Positions 38,070 through 39,421 of a stretch of DNA of 39,421 nt are shown piece after piece. This stretch comes from RGIG995 sp045543655 (lineage in GTDB: Bacteria > Bacillota > Clostridia > Oscillospirales > UBA644): positions 1 through 39,421 of the forward strand of contig JAZPXN010000020.1 of NCBI GenBank assembly GCA_045543655.1, given 5' to 3'. Both the position numbers and the translations under genes were made by a program. The stretch's first letter is position 1, and the number at the start of each line of letters is the position of its first letter. The notes below the pieces were generated by a model that was not told the origin of the DNA, did not search any database, and saw nothing but the letters and a program-made list of their open reading frames with translations.

Positions 38070-38098
38070 TTGCCTTTTATAAAGAAATATGCTATAAT
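38070..38098 (+). promoter_or_regulatory. Promoter of ppdK
   Basis: TTGCCT (38070-38075), 17 bp, TATAAT (38093-38098). RNA start is expected near 38105, 45 bases before the ATG. A dyad TTTGT-GA-ACAAA (38025-38036) lies 34 bases upstream of the -35. Confidence 0.8.
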
Positions 38099-38149
38099 AG
38101 CATGAGGTAAAATCGTTTATCTATAACTTAAATAATAGGAGGAAATCAC

Positions 38150-39421
38150 ATGAGCACTAAGTACGTGTATCTGTTCTCTGAAGGGAACAAGGACATGCGT
38201 AACCTGCTGGGCGGTAAGGGCGCCAACCTTGCCGAAATGACCGCTATCGGTCTCCCCGTTCCCCAGGGCTTCACCGTTACCACCGAAGCCTGCACCCGCT
38301 ACTATGAAGACGGTAAGCAGATCGCTCCCGAAATCATGGCAGAAATCGAAGAAAACATCGTCAAGATGGAAGGCATCACCGGCAAAAAGTTCGGCGATAA
38401 GGAAAATCCCCTTCTCGTTTCCGTTCGTTCCGGTGCCCGCGCTTCCATGCCCGGTATGATGGACACCATCCTCAACCTGGGTCTGAACGAAGACGTCGTC
38501 GAAGCTATGGCTGCGAAGTCCGGCAATCCCCGTTGGGCTTGGGACTGCTACAGACGCTTCATTCAGATGTATTCCGACGTCGTTATGGAAGTCGGCAAGA
38601 AGTATTTCGAGCAGCTGATTGACGAGATGAAGGAAGCCAAGGGCATTAAGTTCGACGTTGAACTTACTGCCGACGATCTGAAGGAGCTGGCCTCCCAGTT
38701 CAAGGCCGAATACAAGGCTAAGATCGGTGCTGACTTCCCCTCCGATCCTAAGGAACAGCTGATGGGTGCCATTAAGGCCGTTTTCCGCTCCTGGGACAAC
38801 CCCCGCGCCAACGTTTACCGTCGCGATAACGACATTCCTTATTCCTGGGGTACTGCCGTTAACGTTCAGATGATGGCGTTCGGTAACATGGGTGATAACT
38901 GCGGTACCGGCGTTGCCTTTACCCGCGATCCCGCTACCGGTGAAAAGAAGCTGATGGGTGAATTCCTCGTCAACGCTCAGGGGGAAGACGTCGTTGCCGG
39001 CGTTCGTACTCCCATGCCCATCGCTCAGATGGCTGAAAAGTTCCCCGAAGCTTTCGCTCAGTTCCAGGAACTCTGTAAGACTCTTGAAAATCACTATCCC
39101 GATATGCAGGATATGGAATTTACCGTCGAAGACCGTAAGCTCTATATGCTCCAGACCCGTAACGGTAAGAGAACCGCTCAGGCTGCTCTCCAGATCGCCG
39201 TCGACCTCGTTGCCGAAGGACACAAGACCAAGGCCGAAGCCGTTCAGATGATCGATCCACGTAACCTGGACACCCTGCTCCATCCCCAGTTCGATGCTAA
39301 GGCTCTGAAGGCTGCTACTCCTGCCGGCAAGGGTCTGGGCGCTTCTCCCGGTGCTGCCTGCGGTCAGGTCGTCTTCACTGCCGAAGATGCCGTGGCTTGG
39401 AATGAAGCCGGCAAGAAGGTC
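38150..39421 (+). CDS. ppdK: Pyruvate, phosphate dikinase, N-terminal part (runs off the window)
   Basis: The first 424 residues of an enzyme that is normally about 870-880 long. It reversibly turns ATP, phosphate and pyruvate into AMP, pyrophosphate and phosphoenolpyruvate; anaerobes use it in glycolysis or gluconeogenesis. Seen: MSTKYVYLFSEGNKDMRNLLGGKGANLAEM, SVRSGARASMPGMMDTILNLGLN (about 91-113), CGTGVAFTRDPATGEKKLMGEFL (about 248-270) and MLQTRNGKRTAQAA (about 334-347): the nucleotide-binding domain and the linker toward the phosphohistidine domain, whose active histidine lies beyond the window. GGAGG precedes ATG 38150. Codon use is strongly biased, as in fba and the ribosomal protein genes, fitting a highly expressed gene with a strong promoter. 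Confidence 0.97.
   Translation, partial: MSTKYVYLFSEGNKDMRNLLGGKGANLAEMTAIGLPVPQGFTVTTEACTRYYEDGKQIAPEIMAEIEENIVKMEGITGKKFGDKENPLLVSVRSGARASMPGMMDTILNLGLNEDVVEAMAAKSGNPRWAWDCYRRFIQMYSDVVMEVGKKYFEQLIDEMKEAKGIKFDVELTADDLKELASQFKAEYKAKIGADFPSDPKEQLMGAIKAVFRSWDNPRANVYRRDNDIPYSWGTAVNVQMMAFGNMGDNCGTGVAFTRDPATGEKKLMGEFLVNAQGEDVVAGVRTPMPIAQMAEKFPEAFAQFQELCKTLENHYPDMQDMEFTVEDRKLYMLQTRNGKRTAQAALQIAVDLVAEGHKTKAEAVQMIDPRNLDTLLHPQFDAKALKAATPAGKGLGASPGAACGQVVFTAEDAVAWNEAGKKV

Overview
The window is chromosomal DNA of a low-to-mid GC Gram-positive anaerobe, most likely an uncultured gut-type Clostridia (Bacillota). The signs are sigma-A promoters close to consensus, strong GGAGG ribosome binding sites, frequent TTG starts, intrinsic terminators, lipoproteins instead of periplasmic proteins, a BlaI/BlaR1-type pair, pyruvate phosphate dikinase, and Firmicutes-style gene orders (infC-rpmI-rplT, mltG-trmR-U32, pth-mfd-PrsA-like). 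I saw no phage, insertion sequence, CRISPR array, tRNA or rRNA. It reads as core genome with short accessory insertions.

Layout. 1-2.9 kb: tail of an MscS-type channel gene, a TM2-domain gene, an Sfp-type phosphopantetheinyl transferase, class II fructose-bisphosphate aldolase and an SGNH hydrolase. 2.9-5.5 kb: a BlaI/BlaR1-like repressor and sensor-protease pair behind two matching operators. 5.6-5.84 kb: a stretch without a convincing gene, but with a consensus promoter, two related hairpin modules and a strong terminator; it is a candidate small RNA. 5.85-9.0 kb: a PLP enzyme and RimK-type ATP-grasp operon, divergent from uracil-DNA glycosylase and a 61-residue unknown. 9.2-11.9 kb: a large leucine-rich-repeat lipoprotein and a small membrane protein. 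11.9-13.95 kb: infC-rpmI-rplT with an attenuator leader and a non-AUG infC start, then a TtcA-family gene. 14.0-21.8 kb: nine tightly packed genes from one promoter (tmk-like, GNAT, DJ-1, CPBP, mltG, trmR, U32/trhP, TIM-barrel isomerase, zinc dehydrogenase). 21.8-24.8 kb: an AraC regulator and a glutaminase-A-like (DUF4965 type) protein with overlapping divergent promoters. 24.8-26.1 kb: two exported or anchored proteins. 26.2-27.0 kb: a pnuC-like transporter behind a terminator-type leader RNA. 27.2-32.7 kb: a heterodimeric ABC exporter, an alpha/beta hydrolase and small membrane proteins. 32.7-37.9 kb: the pth-mfd-foldase operon. 38.15 kb to the end: the first part of ppdK.

How the genes fit together. 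fba and ppdK are glycolytic genes with strong promoters. infC-rpmI-rplT, pth, trmR, the U32 gene and the TtcA-family gene serve translation and tRNA maintenance or modification. mfd and ung serve DNA repair. mltG, the PrsA-like foldase, the BlaR1-like sensor and the lipoproteins concern the envelope.

The most unusual items are the orphan tandem-hairpin RNA locus (about 5638-5837), the compact terminator-type leader before the pnuC-like gene (about 26226-26316), palindromes lying on transcription start regions (8007-8025 and 14006-14029), and the rule that all seventeen promoters I found have exactly 17 bp between -35 and -10. Promoter, operator and RNA-structure calls rest on reading the sequence by eye; no folding or database search was run.
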